DNA of 64,000 bases from Sandaracinaceae bacterium (GCA_016706685.1 JADJJE010000001.1:558001-622000), one strand, 5' to 3'; positions 36,086 to 47,586 are shown, numbered from the stretch's first letter. Notes: generated from the sequence alone by a model not told the origin. Numbers and translations: made by a program.

Positions 36086-38400
36086 GCGGCCGCCGAGCGA
36101 TCGCCGGAGGCTCGCCGATCGCTGGGCAGCTGGTCGAGGGGACGCTCGGCGAGCCACGCGGTCACCTCGAACGGGGTCTCCGACAGCACGACCAAGCCCG
36201 ACACGAGCGCGCTCGACGGCGCTTCCAGGGTCACGCGGGCTTTGACGAGCGCGCCCTCGTCATCGGTGGTCAGCAGGTTGGCGACCAGCGTGTCCTGCCA
36301 CTGCGCTTCCAGCTGCGCCGCGAGGTTGGGAGGCGGGGTGGGCAGGCCAGGGACCACCAGCGAGAGCACGCGAAGGTTCGACGTGAGCTGCGGTGCCGCG
36401 GCCACACCGGCGATGTGGACATGGCCCGAGAGCGTCCCGGCCACTCCCAGCGGGTCTGCGCTCACGCGGTCGGCCAGCCCGAGCGCGACCTCGTCGAACC
36501 TGACCGTCACGTCGAGCGTGGCCTGTTCGAGGACGCGGCTCACGGGGAGCGGGCGACCCCACTCTGCTCCCCCCGCGATGGTCACGGTCCCCGCGTCCGC
36601 GAGCGCGATGGTGGCGTCGACTCGCGCGCTGGTGGTCCCGTAGGCGAGGGCCACCTCGGCGCTCAGGTCGCGGAGCTCCTCGTACCTCACGCTGGAGAGC
36701 GCCAGGTTGGCCTGGATGGTGGGCATGCTCGTGGTGCCCGCCAGGTGAGCGGTCCCGCCGAGCTCGGCCTCGAAGCCCGGAATGGGAATGGCGAGAGCCG
36801 CCAAGAGATCGTGCAGCGCGAAGCGCTCGAAGCGCAGGTCGGCGCTCAGCGTTCCGCTGCCGCGCAGCGCGCCCGCGAGCGTGAGGAGGCTGTCCACGTG
36901 CGAGAGGGCGACGCGGCCGATGCGGAGGTCCCCCGACTCGGTCTGGTACGCCAAGTCGTCGACCTGTAACTGCCAGGGATCTTCCGCCGTGCCCGCGGTC
37001 CCGGTCACGCCCGCACGCCACGTACCGCCACGCTCCCGGGCGCGCGCGTGGAGCCGCAAGGCGCGCGACTGCAGCAGCTGCGACTCCACGTCCAGCGTCA
37101 CGTCTCTCAGGCCTCCCACCGCGTGGACGCTCGTGCGTGGCGAGCGCAGACCGCTCCCCGACGTGTCGGCCAGCTCCGTGGCGAGGATTCGGACATCCAT
37201 GCGTGGATCCGCGGTGGTGCCTTCCACCCTACCCCCGAGCCGCACGCGACGCGCGCGAACGCCTCCAGCGCGCAGGCCACGCACGCTGGCTTCGAGCGCG
37301 ATGTGCACCCCACTCGGCAGCTCGGGTGCTGCGGGCTCGTCGAGTTGCACCGTCACGTGGGCGCTCAGCGCGCCACGCACGTCACCCAACAGCGCCGCGA
37401 GGGCCGGCTCGTCCGCGGGCCTCAGCTCGTTCACGTCCAGCGTCAGCGCCACCGCGCCCCCGAAGCCCACGCGCCCGGTCAGCGTGAGTCGCGGCGGCGT
37501 CGCCTCGGCCACGTTCAGCAGCGTCAGCGCGTCGATGTCGAAGAAGCGATCGCGCATGTTCAGGCGGCCGCTCAGCAGCACGTCGGGCAGCGGCTCATGA
37601 TCCAGCACGGCCTCTTCCACACGCAGGCTGATGGCGGTCTCCGCCTCCACGTACACCCCGGACTCGAGCGTGAAGCAGCCCCGCAGGTGCTTGTCCGGGA
37701 GGCTGCTGTGCAAGGCCAGCAGCGTCAGACCCTCGGTGCACACACGCGCGCTGCGATCGCCATCCATCACGTAGCGGGCGGTGACGGTGAGCGACTCCTC
37801 CGCCACGTGGATGGTGCTCTCGAGCCGCGCGTCGCGCAGGCTGCCCGTCAGGTGGATGTCGGCGCGCACGCTCTCGGGCAGCTGCGTGGCGAGGTCACCC
37901 TGTCCGAACGCCGCCAGCATGCGCGTGGTGAGCGGCGCGAGCCCCAGGCGCACGTCCACCGAGGTCTCGAGCAGATCGGCCTCCCGTGAGGCCGGGTTCC
38001 GGACGGTCGCGTCGAGTGAGATCACGTCCCCATCGCCGCGCAGCACCGTGTCCAGCTGGGACGCCGCGCCCGGCGCCGAGTCATAGCCGCCGCGCAGGGA
38101 CCGGGTGCTCACCAGCGAGGTCCCGCCCCGCGAGGTCCGGAACGAGGCGCTGTCCAGCGTCACGCGCACGTCGTCGGCCACCTGCACGCGGCCGCGCAGG
38201 CTCACGTCGCGCACCTCCACCGGCGGCTGATCGAGCACATCCAGGATGACGGTGCTGCCGCGCACCTGCACCGCGTCCAACACGACCACCAGCGCGCTCT
38301 CCGGCTCGACGAGATCGGGCTCGTCATCCACGAACGCCTCCACCAGCGTCAGCCCCCCTCGCTCGCTCGTGCGAAGCACCACGCGGGCGCCGTGCACCAC
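36082..38400 (-). CDS. tamB: TamB middle part (beta-taco repeats), out of frame with its neighbours
   Basis: 772 residues of mostly short beta-strands with no helices and low complexity in hydrophobic positions. This is the signature of the long AsmA-like/TamB periplasmic groove that moves lipid or guides outer-membrane proteins. It has no signal peptide of its own, and the first codon proposed (GTG at 38400) lies inside a sequence that continues naturally from the N-terminal segment: LLRGRWELESLVVHG would read through if one G in 38419-38421 were removed. It ends in a TGA that overlaps the GTG of the C-terminal segment. Taken together the three segments make a roughly 1600-residue TamB. Confidence 0.75.
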   Translation of the reverse strand: MVHGARVVLRTSERGGLTLVEAFVDDEPDLVEPESALVVVLDAVQVRGSTVILDVLDQPPVEVRDVSLRGRVQVADDVRVTLDSASFRTSRGGTSLVSTRSLRGGYDSAPGAASQLDTVLRGDGDVISLDATVRNPASREADLLETSVDVRLGLAPLTTRMLAAFGQGDLATQLPESVRADIHLTGSLRDARLESTIHVAEESLTVTARYVMDGDRSARVCTEGLTLLALHSSLPDKHLRGCFTLESGVYVEAETAISLRVEEAVLDHEPLPDVLLSGRLNMRDRFFDIDALTLLNVAEATPPRLTLTGRVGFGGAVALTLDVNELRPADEPALAALLGDVRGALSAHVTVQLDEPAAPELPSGVHIALEASVRGLRAGGVRARRVRLGGRVEGTTADPRMDVRILATELADTSGSGLRSPRTSVHAVGGLRDVTLDVESQLLQSRALRLHARARERGGTWRAGVTGTAGTAEDPWQLQVDDLAYQTESGDLRIGRVALSHVDSLLTLAGALRGSGTLSADLRFERFALHDLLAALAIPIPGFEAELGGTAHLAGTTSMPTIQANLALSSVRYEELRDLSAEVALAYGTTSARVDATIALADAGTVTIAGGAEWGRPLPVSRVLEQATLDVTVRFDEVALGLADRVSADPLGVAGTLSGHVHIAGVAAAPQLTSNLRVLSLVVPGLPTPPPNLAAQLEAQWQDTLVANLLTTDDEGALVKARVTLEAPSSALVSGLVVLSETPFEVTAWLAERPLDQLPSDRRASGDRSAAA

Positions 38401-38803
38401 CAGCGACTCGAGCTCCCACCCGCCCGCGCAGGAGCGACGAAAAGCGCACGAGGGTGCGGGCCTGCCTGACCCGCAGCACTTCGAGCCCCTCGCGGTCCAG
38501 CACCACGATGTCGCGCAGCGTGATGCCCCCCGTGCGCGCCTCGGTGATGCTGCCCACGTGGATCTCCCCGGGGATCAGCCCGGAGATCATGGGCACGAGC
38601 CGGTCGAGCAAGACCTGTCGGCCTGCATGGGTCTGGAGCGCGCCATAGGCGGCCAGCACCAAAGCCACCAGCAGCACGAGCAGACCCACGACGCCCTTCA
38701 GCAGCCGCAGCGTCCAGCGCCGCAACCGGCTCGGCGTTGGCCGTGCCTCGGGCTGTTCGGGTGCTTCGATGGGGGAATCGCTCACGCGCGCACGCCTACG
38801 CAA
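38324..38803 (-). CDS. tamB: TamB N-terminal part with membrane anchor (frame lost after about 38420)
   Basis: The real N-terminal segment is about 128 residues: a Pro-rich cytoplasmic lead, a strong signal-anchor helix (GVVGLLVLLVALVLAAYGAL) and the start of the periplasmic domain, PGEIHVGSITEARTGGITLRDIVVLD, typical of TamB/AsmA-like proteins. Beyond about residue 128 the frame turns into an Arg/Gly-rich artefact to the stop at 38324, while the true sequence continues one frame over. The break falls in the G-rich string near 38413-38425. Start ATG at 38803. Confidence 0.7.
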   Translation of the reverse strand: MRRRARVSDSPIEAPEQPEARPTPSRLRRWTLRLLKGVVGLLVLLVALVLAAYGALQTHAGRQVLLDRLVPMISGLIPGEIHVGSITEARTGGITLRDIVVLDREGLEVLRVRQARTLVRFSSLLRGRVGARVAGGARRPRGASHERARGADAGGGVRG

Positions 38804-38883
38804 GAAGCGTTCCGCCGCCTCGTTGAAGGGTTCACACGCGGGCTCCTCGACGCCGGAGCATCAGAATGATGTAGCCAGAGCGC

Positions 38884-39624
38884 TCAGAACATCGCGCCGT
38901 AGGTGATCTCGATGCCGTAGCCCCAGCGCGTGACGGGCACGTCGTCCACCTGCGCCACCAGCGGCTTGTTGCCCCCCACGAAGTAGAACATGGGGTGGAA
39001 CAGCCCGGAGCGGCCCACCAGCACGTCTACCCCCGCGCGTGCACGGGCGGTCGCACCGAAGTCCTCGGTGTTGTAGAGCAACCCGGGCGCGATCCCCAGC
39101 GCGATCAGCACTCGGTCCGACACACGCAGGTGCAAGCTCACCTCGATGTGCAAGAGCATGCCGAAGCTGGCGGTACCTGCCTGTGACCCACCGTAGATCT
39201 CGTGGATGTAGGAGAAGCCCACTCCGTCGAAGGCGAACCACGTGACGAAGGGCGCAAAGCGCAGGCCGATGAAGTCACTCGCGGCGAAGATGGAGCCCGA
39301 GCCGCCGACCTCCAGCACGCCCGCCGACGCGTAGGCCACCGGGCCACCCACGCCGGCCTGTTCCACCACATCCACGCGCGACTCACTCATGGGCCGCTGC
39401 AGCACGGTCGGCACTTGGGGCGTTGGATCGGGTGTCGCTGTCGCGAGGTCCGAGTCCTCGTCGGCGGCGACCTCGTCGGGCTGCGCCAGCTCGTTGGGCG
39501 AGCTGGCCGAAGCGGGCGCCTCGCCGCGTGGGTCGGCCTCCTGGGCGGAGCCCCGCGCCGGCGAGAGGATGCCCACGCAGCAAGCGGTGGTCAGCAACAC
39601 GTAGCGCGCGGCGCGAGAGGACAT
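38884..39624 (-). CDS. Predicted outer-membrane beta-barrel or exported protein
   Basis: 246 residues. The N-terminal signal sequence MSSRAARYVLLTTACCVGIL ends near ARGSAQEA, followed by a Glu/Asp/Pro-rich linker of about 60 residues. The rest shows alternating aromatic beta-strands (VGGSGSIFAASDFIGLRFAP, then RWGYGIEITYGAMF, which ends in Phe). A terminal aromatic residue is typical of an outer-membrane barrel. No family is recognised. It precedes tamB by 80 bases on the same strand, so it may be carried in the same transcript. The ATG at 39624 opens the signal peptide. Confidence 0.65.
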   Translation of the reverse strand: MSSRAARYVLLTTACCVGILSPARGSAQEADPRGEAPASASSPNELAQPDEVAADEDSDLATATPDPTPQVPTVLQRPMSESRVDVVEQAGVGGPVAYASAGVLEVGGSGSIFAASDFIGLRFAPFVTWFAFDGVGFSYIHEIYGGSQAGTASFGMLLHIEVSLHLRVSDRVLIALGIAPGLLYNTEDFGATARARAGVDVLVGRSGLFHPMFYFVGGNKPLVAQVDDVPVTRWGYGIEITYGAMF

Positions 39625-39677
39625 CGGATGCCGTAGCACGTCGTGCGAGGTCAGGACCCGTCGCCGCGCAGCGCGCG

Positions 39678-41501
39678 TCACTCGGGCGCGATCAGGGCTT
39701 GCTCGCCTCGGCCGGCCGGGCGCGCGGCCGCTCCCACGGGCGCGTAGCTCCCGCTGCTCAGCAGCTCGAACACGGGCGCAGACGTGCGGCTGGGGTCGGC
39801 TCCCTCCACGAAGAGCGCCCCCTTGACGGGACGACGGCTGGACGTGGTGGCCAGGCTGGCCTCGAGCCGCACGAAGCGGGGCCGGGCGTCTCGTGGGAGC
39901 TGCGTGTGCACGTGCCGCGCGAAGGCGTCGAACGAGAAGCTCGGGTCCACCACCAGCGCCACCATCACGGCCCGCTCGCCGTCGGTGACCACCGGGTACG
40001 CGCAGGCGTCGCGCACACCGGCCACCTCGGCGCAGATGTCCTCGATGTCGGCCGAGCCCAGCGTCATGCCATACACCCGCACGTCGTCGGCCACGCGGGC
40101 GGCGAACGACACCCACTGCCCCTCGTGCAGGGTCATCAAGTCGCGCGTGTTCACGTAGCGCTCGTCCTTCCCGAACGGGTTCACCAGGATGCTGGCGGCG
40201 TTGTCGGCCGGGTCCTCGAAGCCCTCGAACGCCATGAGCGGGCCGATCTTCGCCAACAGCACGCCGGACTCACCGGGGCCGGCCTGCACCAGCTTTCCGC
40301 CCTCGCGAATGAACTCTTCGGTGACGGGGTCTACGCGCGCCAGCACTTGCCCGCGCCCTGCTCCGAGGCGACCCACCATACCCTCGTGGCCCGAGAGGTT
40401 GATGAGCCCCACATGGCCGCCCGTGGCGATGTAGTTCTCGAGCAGCGAAGGCACGCTGAAGCGCTCCTTGAAGACGCTCCAGACCTCGGCAGCGAGCCCG
40501 CTGCCCAGCCAGACGCGCGTGCGGTGCGTGGTCTCCTTGGGGTGCACGGGGGCACGCAGCAGGCCGCGGCAGGTAGAACCCAGATACGCCACCAACGTCA
40601 CGTCGTAGCGGTCGCAGTCTTCCCAGAACGCGGCCGGGTCGAAGCTGCGCCGCAGCGCCAGTGCGCCCCCTCCCGTGAGCGCCACGCCCCACGCTTGGTA
40701 GAACGCGGCGCGGTGCGCCAGCGGCAGCCCGGCGTTGTACGTCACGTCGGTGGGGTTGCTCTTGAGAACGGCCTGCCCGAAGTAGTAGCAGCCCTGCAGG
40801 AAGCGCTGGTTGGTCACCAGGGTGATGCGCGGCAGCTCCGAAGGCCCGCCGCTGGCCAACAGCACGAAGGGCAGCCGCATGTCGTGCCCATCGCTCACGG
40901 ACAGCGGCTTGCCGGAGGCGTCGCGCACACGCCGCGCGAAGTCGTCCCACTCGGGCAGCGGCCGCTGCGGGTCCTCTGCCCAGCGGTCCAGCTCGAGAGG
41001 CTCGCGCACGTCGGCCCACACCAGCCGCTTCTTGGGCAGCCCGGCACCACCCTCGCCCAGCGCGGTCCAGGCGGCGTGGCACTCGGACCCCACCAGCACC
41101 GCGTCGGGGCGAATCACGCGCAGCGCATGCACGAGCGCGTCGCCTACCAGCGTGCTGGGCAGCAGCGCCGTGGCCACGCCCAGCTTGGCGGCGCCCAGCG
41201 TGGCGACCAAGAACTCGGGCCGGCTCGCCATCATGAGCACCAGGCGTTGGCCCTTCTCCATGCCCAGGGCCTGCAGCGAGCGCGCCACGGCGTTGGCGCC
41301 GCCGTCGAGGGCGCGATAGGTGTAGCTGCCGTCCGGGCCCGTGATGGCCAGGCCGTTGGGCTGCTGCTCGGCCCAGTGCTCCACCAGCCGCACGGGCGTG
41401 AGGTCCGAGTCCTCGCGCAGCTTGACCATGGAGTAGTAGGCCGCGCGCGACATCAAGGCCGTGGCGAGCGCGTTGTCGCGCAGCGTGTCGAGCCGCTTCA
41501 T
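39678..41501 (-). CDS. FATP-like AMP-dependent ligase with altered P-loop
   Basis: 607 residues of the ANL superfamily, closest in layout to fatty-acid transport proteins (very-long-chain acyl-CoA synthetases). MKRLDTLRDNALATALMSRAAYYSMVKLRED is a FATP-like N-terminus. The A3 loop that normally reads YTSGTTGxPK is LLASGGPSELPR, so the glycine-rich ATP loop is largely lost. Later, the SRRPVKGALF block retains the C-terminal lysine region. It may be an altered ligase or a non-catalytic binding protein. The ATG at 41501 is clear. It ends the cdaA-cdaR strand block but is separated from cdaR by about 150 bases. Confidence 0.75.
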   Translation of the reverse strand: MKRLDTLRDNALATALMSRAAYYSMVKLREDSDLTPVRLVEHWAEQQPNGLAITGPDGSYTYRALDGGANAVARSLQALGMEKGQRLVLMMASRPEFLVATLGAAKLGVATALLPSTLVGDALVHALRVIRPDAVLVGSECHAAWTALGEGGAGLPKKRLVWADVREPLELDRWAEDPQRPLPEWDDFARRVRDASGKPLSVSDGHDMRLPFVLLASGGPSELPRITLVTNQRFLQGCYYFGQAVLKSNPTDVTYNAGLPLAHRAAFYQAWGVALTGGGALALRRSFDPAAFWEDCDRYDVTLVAYLGSTCRGLLRAPVHPKETTHRTRVWLGSGLAAEVWSVFKERFSVPSLLENYIATGGHVGLINLSGHEGMVGRLGAGRGQVLARVDPVTEEFIREGGKLVQAGPGESGVLLAKIGPLMAFEGFEDPADNAASILVNPFGKDERYVNTRDLMTLHEGQWVSFAARVADDVRVYGMTLGSADIEDICAEVAGVRDACAYPVVTDGERAVMVALVVDPSFSFDAFARHVHTQLPRDARPRFVRLEASLATTSSRRPVKGALFVEGADPSRTSAPVFELLSSGSYAPVGAAARPAGRGEQALIAPE

Positions 41502-41654
41502 TGACGCGCTGCTCCGTGCGCCCGCTGCGCTCGGTACGCGTCGTGCGATGTCGGTTCCATCTCGGCCACCACCACGACCCTTCGCTCTTCGCTGAGCCTC
41601 ATCGTCCTAACACGTCCGAGGGGCTGCACCAAGGGTGGCCATGGGCATCCGCTG

Positions 41655-42611
41655 TCAGCGGACGATCAGGACCTCGGCGGGGTGCACGCTGACCACCTCC
41701 ACGCCGGAGGGGACCCCACGCACCTGCACCCGCACCGACTGCGTCCCTGGTCCCATGGGCAGCCCAGCGAGGTCGACCACGGGCACCAGCTGCAGCGGAT
41801 CGATGTCGCGGATGATCTCGCGCAGGCCGCGGATCTCCACCCGGACCTCGGCCGGCCGCGCGCGCCGGAACGCACCGTTGAGCGCTTCCAGAGCGAGCCC
41901 CCGGAAGGTGCGCGTCTCGAGGTTGCGACCCACGCGATACGTGACGCTGACCTGCGACTCGCTGGTGAAGCGCGTGAGCTCCGGCAGCCCCACGACATCG
42001 AGCCGGCGCTCCACCGTGCCCTCGCGCAGCGTGGTGAGGTCCACCGGGCTGGTGAGCAGCACGCTCAGCCCCGCGACGGCCGACTCGGGCCCCACTACCC
42101 CCAGCGAGCTCGGCACGGGCACGGCAGGCCCGGTGAGCACCAGCCCGCTGCGCAGCTCGCCCACTCCGTCCACCTCCACGGGCACCTGGCGCTCCACGCG
42201 CTGCTCCCAGCTGAGCGGGATGCTGGCGGGCGCCATCTGCGAGAGCGCGACACCCGCAGGCAGGTCGAACTGCTCTTCGCTGAAGTAGTAGACGTCCAGA
42301 TCGCCCGTGCGCAGGTCCAGCTCCACGGGCGGCAAGCTGGCGCTCACCAGCGAGTTGATGGCCGAGCGGCTGCCGTGCAGCGTGAGCCGCACGCGCGGCG
42401 GCACCTCGCTGGTCAGGATGCGACCCGAGGCATCGCTCGGCGGGATGACCAGGATGTCCACGTCCACCGAGCGGCGCACGTCTTCGGAGCCGTGCACCCA
42501 CGAGTACAGCAACACACTGAGCGTCAGCGCTCCGAGCTTCAGCCCGAGGTTGCGCGTGACCCAGTTGCCCTTCTTCACCGCCGCCGGCGCGCGGCCCTCG
42601 GACAGCGTCAT
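41655..42611 (-). CDS. cdaR: YbbR-domain protein, CdaA regulator
   Basis: 318 residues. One N-terminal membrane helix (LGLKLGALTLSVLLYSWVHG) is followed by YbbR-type beta-domains on the outer side, including RRSVDVDILVIPPSD and VPPRVRLTLHGSRSAINSL. CdaR-type proteins sit beside the diadenylate cyclase CdaA and modulate it. Here the ATG at 42611 overlaps the cdaA stop by 4 bases. The C-terminus is the last YbbR repeat, with no extra domain. No glmM follows, unlike in Firmicutes. Confidence 0.85.
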   Translation of the reverse strand: MTLSEGRAPAAVKKGNWVTRNLGLKLGALTLSVLLYSWVHGSEDVRRSVDVDILVIPPSDASGRILTSEVPPRVRLTLHGSRSAINSLVSASLPPVELDLRTGDLDVYYFSEEQFDLPAGVALSQMAPASIPLSWEQRVERQVPVEVDGVGELRSGLVLTGPAVPVPSSLGVVGPESAVAGLSVLLTSPVDLTTLREGTVERRLDVVGLPELTRFTSESQVSVTYRVGRNLETRTFRGLALEALNGAFRRARPAEVRVEIRGLREIIRDIDPLQLVPVVDLAGLPMGPGTQSVRVQVRGVPSGVEVVSVHPAEVLIVR

Positions 42612-43573
42612 GGCAGCGTCTCCTCGCCGCGCCGCTTGGTGTTGGTGGGCACCGTGGGCGTGGCGTCGCGCGGCTCGACGGCCCCGCGGCTGCCCGTGCC
42701 CACGCCTTCGCCCCCCACCAGCGAGATGCGCCCCGTGGGCGGCGGCGGCGGGCGGCTGTTGCGTGCCGGGCGGTAGAACAAACCGAAGAGCGCGTCACGC
42801 AGCGAGCGGCCGTCGAGGTTGCGCACGATGTTGCCGTCGAAGCACAGCGACACGGCGCCGCGCTCTTCGCTGACCACCACCACCACCGCGTCGGTCTCCT
42901 GCGTGATGCCGAGCGCAGCGCGATGGCGCGCCCCGAGCGTGCGGTCCACTGCGCCGGCCAGGGGCAAGAAGGCGCCTGCCTGCCACACGCGTCCGTCGCG
43001 GATCACCAGCGCGCCGTCGTGCATGGGGTTCTCGAAGCTGGGGATGAAGATGGTGTAGAGCAGCTCCTTGCTGACGGTGGCGTCGAGCGTGGTGCCCTCC
43101 TCCATGAACTCGGCCAGCGAGGTGCCGCGCTCGAACACGATGAGCGCGCCGATGCGTTTCTGGGCCAGCTGGTTGGCGGCCTTGATGACCTCCTCGATGA
43201 CCTGCGTCTCTTTGGCCGTGCGCTGCCCGCGGAAGAGCGAGCTGCTGCCCACGCGCGTGAGCGCGCGCCGGATGTCGGCCTGGAAGATGACCACGATGAT
43301 GAGCACCACGTACGTGGTGAGCTTGTCGAGGATCTGCCACGTGGTGAGCAGGCCGAACTGCCGCGCCGCAGCGTAGCCCAGCAGCAAGAGCCCCATGCCG
43401 ATGGCCATCTGCATGGCCCGGGTGCCCTTGAGCATCACCAGCATGGCGTAGATCAGCGTGGCCACGATGCCGATGTCGAGGCAGTCGCGCAGCACGTCGG
43501 CCGCCGCGCGGTCGAAGAAGTTGGCCACCCCCGTGGTCATGGCCGTGTAGAGCTGAATGACGAAGTCAATCAT
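42608..43573 (-). CDS. cdaA: Diadenylate cyclase CdaA (c-di-AMP synthase)
   Basis: 321 residues. Three membrane helices span about residues 15-110. The DisA_N catalytic domain follows, with the diagnostic motifs MHDGALVI (DGA) and GARHRAALGI (RHR), both intact. It makes c-di-AMP from two ATP. The C-terminal 60 residues are Pro/Gly/Arg-rich and probably disordered. The gene starts 8 bases before the folP stop and overlaps cdaR at its end, so the three are one operon. In this phylum c-di-AMP is expected to act in envelope and osmotic control. Confidence 0.9.
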   Translation of the reverse strand: MIDFVIQLYTAMTTGVANFFDRAAADVLRDCLDIGIVATLIYAMLVMLKGTRAMQMAIGMGLLLLGYAAARQFGLLTTWQILDKLTTYVVLIIVVIFQADIRRALTRVGSSSLFRGQRTAKETQVIEEVIKAANQLAQKRIGALIVFERGTSLAEFMEEGTTLDATVSKELLYTIFIPSFENPMHDGALVIRDGRVWQAGAFLPLAGAVDRTLGARHRAALGITQETDAVVVVVSEERGAVSLCFDGNIVRNLDGRSLRDALFGLFYRPARNSRPPPPPTGRISLVGGEGVGTGSRGAVEPRDATPTVPTNTKRRGEETLP

Positions 43574-44486
43574 GCGCACCCCGCTGCTGCGCGGCGCGCC
43601 GCATGCCGAGGGACACATCCACCACTTGGCGCATCTCGGCCACATCGTGCACGCGCACGGCCGCTGCGCCGCCCATGACCGCGGCGCACACCGCGGCAGC
43701 CGTCCCGAAGACGCGCTCGTCGGGGGGTGGCTTGGTACCATCGGCGCGCGGCGAGAGCTCCGCGATGAACGACTTGCGCGACGGGCCCACCAAGACGGGG
43801 AAGCCCGACGCGACCAGCTCGTGGGTGCGCGCCAGCAGCGCCGCCGATTGCGCTGAGGTCTTCGCGAACCCGATGCCCGGATCGATCCACACACGCGCGC
43901 GCGGCACGCCAACGTCCATCGCTCGCTGGGCCGCCAGCGAGAGCTCACGCAACACGTCGGTCACGACGTCATCGTACGCGATCTGTGCGCCGGCTACTTC
44001 ACCTCGTCCGCGATTGTGCATCAGCACCAAGGTGAGCCCCTCTTCGGCGGCCACCTCGAGCAGCGCCGGGCTCGCCCCGCCGCTCACGTCGTTCAGATAG
44101 CGCGCGCCCGCCCGCGCGGCCCGGCGAGCCACCTCGGGCTTGGTGGTGTCGATGCTGACCGTGATGCCGGCCGCGCAGAGCTCCGCCACCACCGGCTCGG
44201 TGCGGCGGATCTCCTCGTCCTCGCTGACCGCCACGTAGCCCGCGCCGTAGGCCTTGCCGGCCGGGCGTGTGGACTCCCCCCCCACGTCGATGACGTCGGC
44301 CCCGGCGCGGCGCATGGCCTCCGCCCGCGCGAGCGCCGCGGTGCGGTCCAAGAACAGCCCGCCATCGCTGAACGAGTCCGGCGTGACGTTGAGGACGCCC
44401 CAGAGGGCACAAGCGACGACGCCCGCCCCCTGGTGAAGGGTGGCGGGCTCTGCGTTGTTGTCTCGAGGCGTGTGGCCCCCCTGCAT
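43566..44486 (-). CDS. folP: Dihydropteroate synthase
   Basis: 306 residues of the TIM-barrel pterin-binding family. GVLNVTPDSFSDGG, DVGGESTRPAGKAYG, SIDTTKPEVARRA, and VLVGPSRKSFIAEL form the substrate pocket for dihydropterin pyrophosphate and p-aminobenzoate. It joins them to dihydropteroate in folate synthesis and is the sulfonamide target. A short extra N-terminus of about 25 residues precedes the domain. The ATG at 44486 lies 34 bases after ftsH. The stop overlaps the cdaA start. Confidence 0.9.
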   Translation of the reverse strand: MQGGHTPRDNNAEPATLHQGAGVVACALWGVLNVTPDSFSDGGLFLDRTAALARAEAMRRAGADVIDVGGESTRPAGKAYGAGYVAVSEDEEIRRTEPVVAELCAAGITVSIDTTKPEVARRAARAGARYLNDVSGGASPALLEVAAEEGLTLVLMHNRGRGEVAGAQIAYDDVVTDVLRELSLAAQRAMDVGVPRARVWIDPGIGFAKTSAQSAALLARTHELVASGFPVLVGPSRKSFIAELSPRADGTKPPPDERVFGTAAAVCAAVMGGAAAVRVHDVAEMRQVVDVSLGMRRAAQQRGAHD

Positions 44487-44520
44487 GAAACTCCTGCGAG
44501 CGAAGGCCCGCGCACCACCC

Positions 44521-46452
<1,932 letters not shown>

Positions 46453-46512
46453 AGCGAACCTCGTGTGCGGGGTGCCGAGATCGGGAGGCGCCCCGACCGA
46501 GGATACCCCGTA

Positions 46513-47586
46513 TTACACATATAACTTTGTGGTCTCTTCCGAGCCGGGGCGCAACCCCCCTCGGTCGTGGTCTCTTCCAGCAGGCGTGCGCTCTTCGACC
46601 AAGTGGTCGCCCACCCGACGAAAGGAGACGCCGCGTCCGACGAGGATGTGAGCCCCGGCGCCCGCCCGAACGGCTTGCTCGAGCTCCAGCAGGTGCGCGC
46701 GACGGCACGTGACCGCTGGCGTGAGCGCGCCCTCGACGAGCTGACGGAGGGCCTCGAGCCGCAGCGCCCTGGGAGCCGCACGGAGCGTGAGGACGTCCAG
46801 GCAACGGAAGCCCGACTGGGGCACGAGGGCGGCGTCGAGGAGCTGCGCTCCTTGGCGCTCGACGAGCTCGACCAGATCGCGGGCGTCATCGGCCAGCTCG
46901 GCGAGGTGACGGTCCACCTCGGCGTCCTCGACGCGTAGCGCTGGCAGCGTGACGTGCCGCAGACGAACGCGCTCGAAGGCATGGTCATGATTGCTTGGGT
47001 CGGTCACCGCCACCAAGACGTTACGTCCGTCACGCATGCGCTCGTCGGCGCCCTGCCCGCGGGTTTCGAGATAGGCGTGCACGTCGGCGCGCGCGCAGTC
47101 GATGAGCGGACGAACCACCGCGTCCTCGCGCGCGGGAGCGATGCCGCGCAGGCCGCGCACGCCGCTGCCGCGTAGGAGCCGCGCCAACACGGTCTCGGCT
47201 TGGTCATCGCGGGTGTGGCCCACGGCCACCACGTCGGCACCGAGCTCGCGCCGCAGCGCTTCGAGGGCCTGGTAGCGAGCCTGGCGTGCTCGTGCCGGCG
47301 CTCCCGGACCGGGCTCGAGCGCGAGCGCGAGGCCACGGAACGGGACACCCCATCCCTGCGACAACTGCGCCACGTGCTGCACTTCCTCAGGCGCTTCGGG
47401 ACGCAAGCCATGGTCCACGGATGCCACCGTCACCGTCAGCGCGAACGCTTCTGCGAGGCCCACGAGCACGTCGGCGAGCACGACGGAGTCGGGCCCCCCG
47501 GAGCAGCCCACCAGGACATGGGCGCCGTGGCGAAAGAGGCCACGGCTCTGGATGGTCGCGCGAACGGTGGCGATCAGCGGTGCCAG
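46513..47586 (-). CDS. tilS: tRNA(Ile)-lysidine synthase TilS, probable CTG start
   Basis: About 357 residues. The PP-loop ATPase motif HVLVGCSGGPDSVVLADVL and VASVDHGLRP identify TilS, which modifies C34 of tRNA-Ile(CAU) to lysidine; a C-terminal strand pattern (HILVGRGVSFRRVGD) fits the TilS C-domain. No ATG, GTG or TTG in the right frame gives a normal N-terminus: the ATG at 47730 would add about 48 residues antisense-like in composition and overlap the upstream gene. A CTG at 47586 sits 7 bases after GAGG and is the best start. A tRNA with a CAU anticodon is at 62278-62351. Confidence 0.75.
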   Translation of the reverse strand: MAPLIATVRATIQSRGLFRHGAHVLVGCSGGPDSVVLADVLVGLAEAFALTVTVASVDHGLRPEAPEEVQHVAQLSQGWGVPFRGLALALEPGPGAPARARQARYQALEALRRELGADVVAVGHTRDDQAETVLARLLRGSGVRGLRGIAPAREDAVVRPLIDCARADVHAYLETRGQGADERMRDGRNVLVAVTDPSNHDHAFERVRLRHVTLPALRVEDAEVDRHLAELADDARDLVELVERQGAQLLDAALVPQSGFRCLDVLTLRAAPRALRLEALRQLVEGALTPAVTCRRAHLLELEQAVRAGAGAHILVGRGVSFRRVGDHLVEERTPAGRDHDRGGLRPGSEETTKLYV

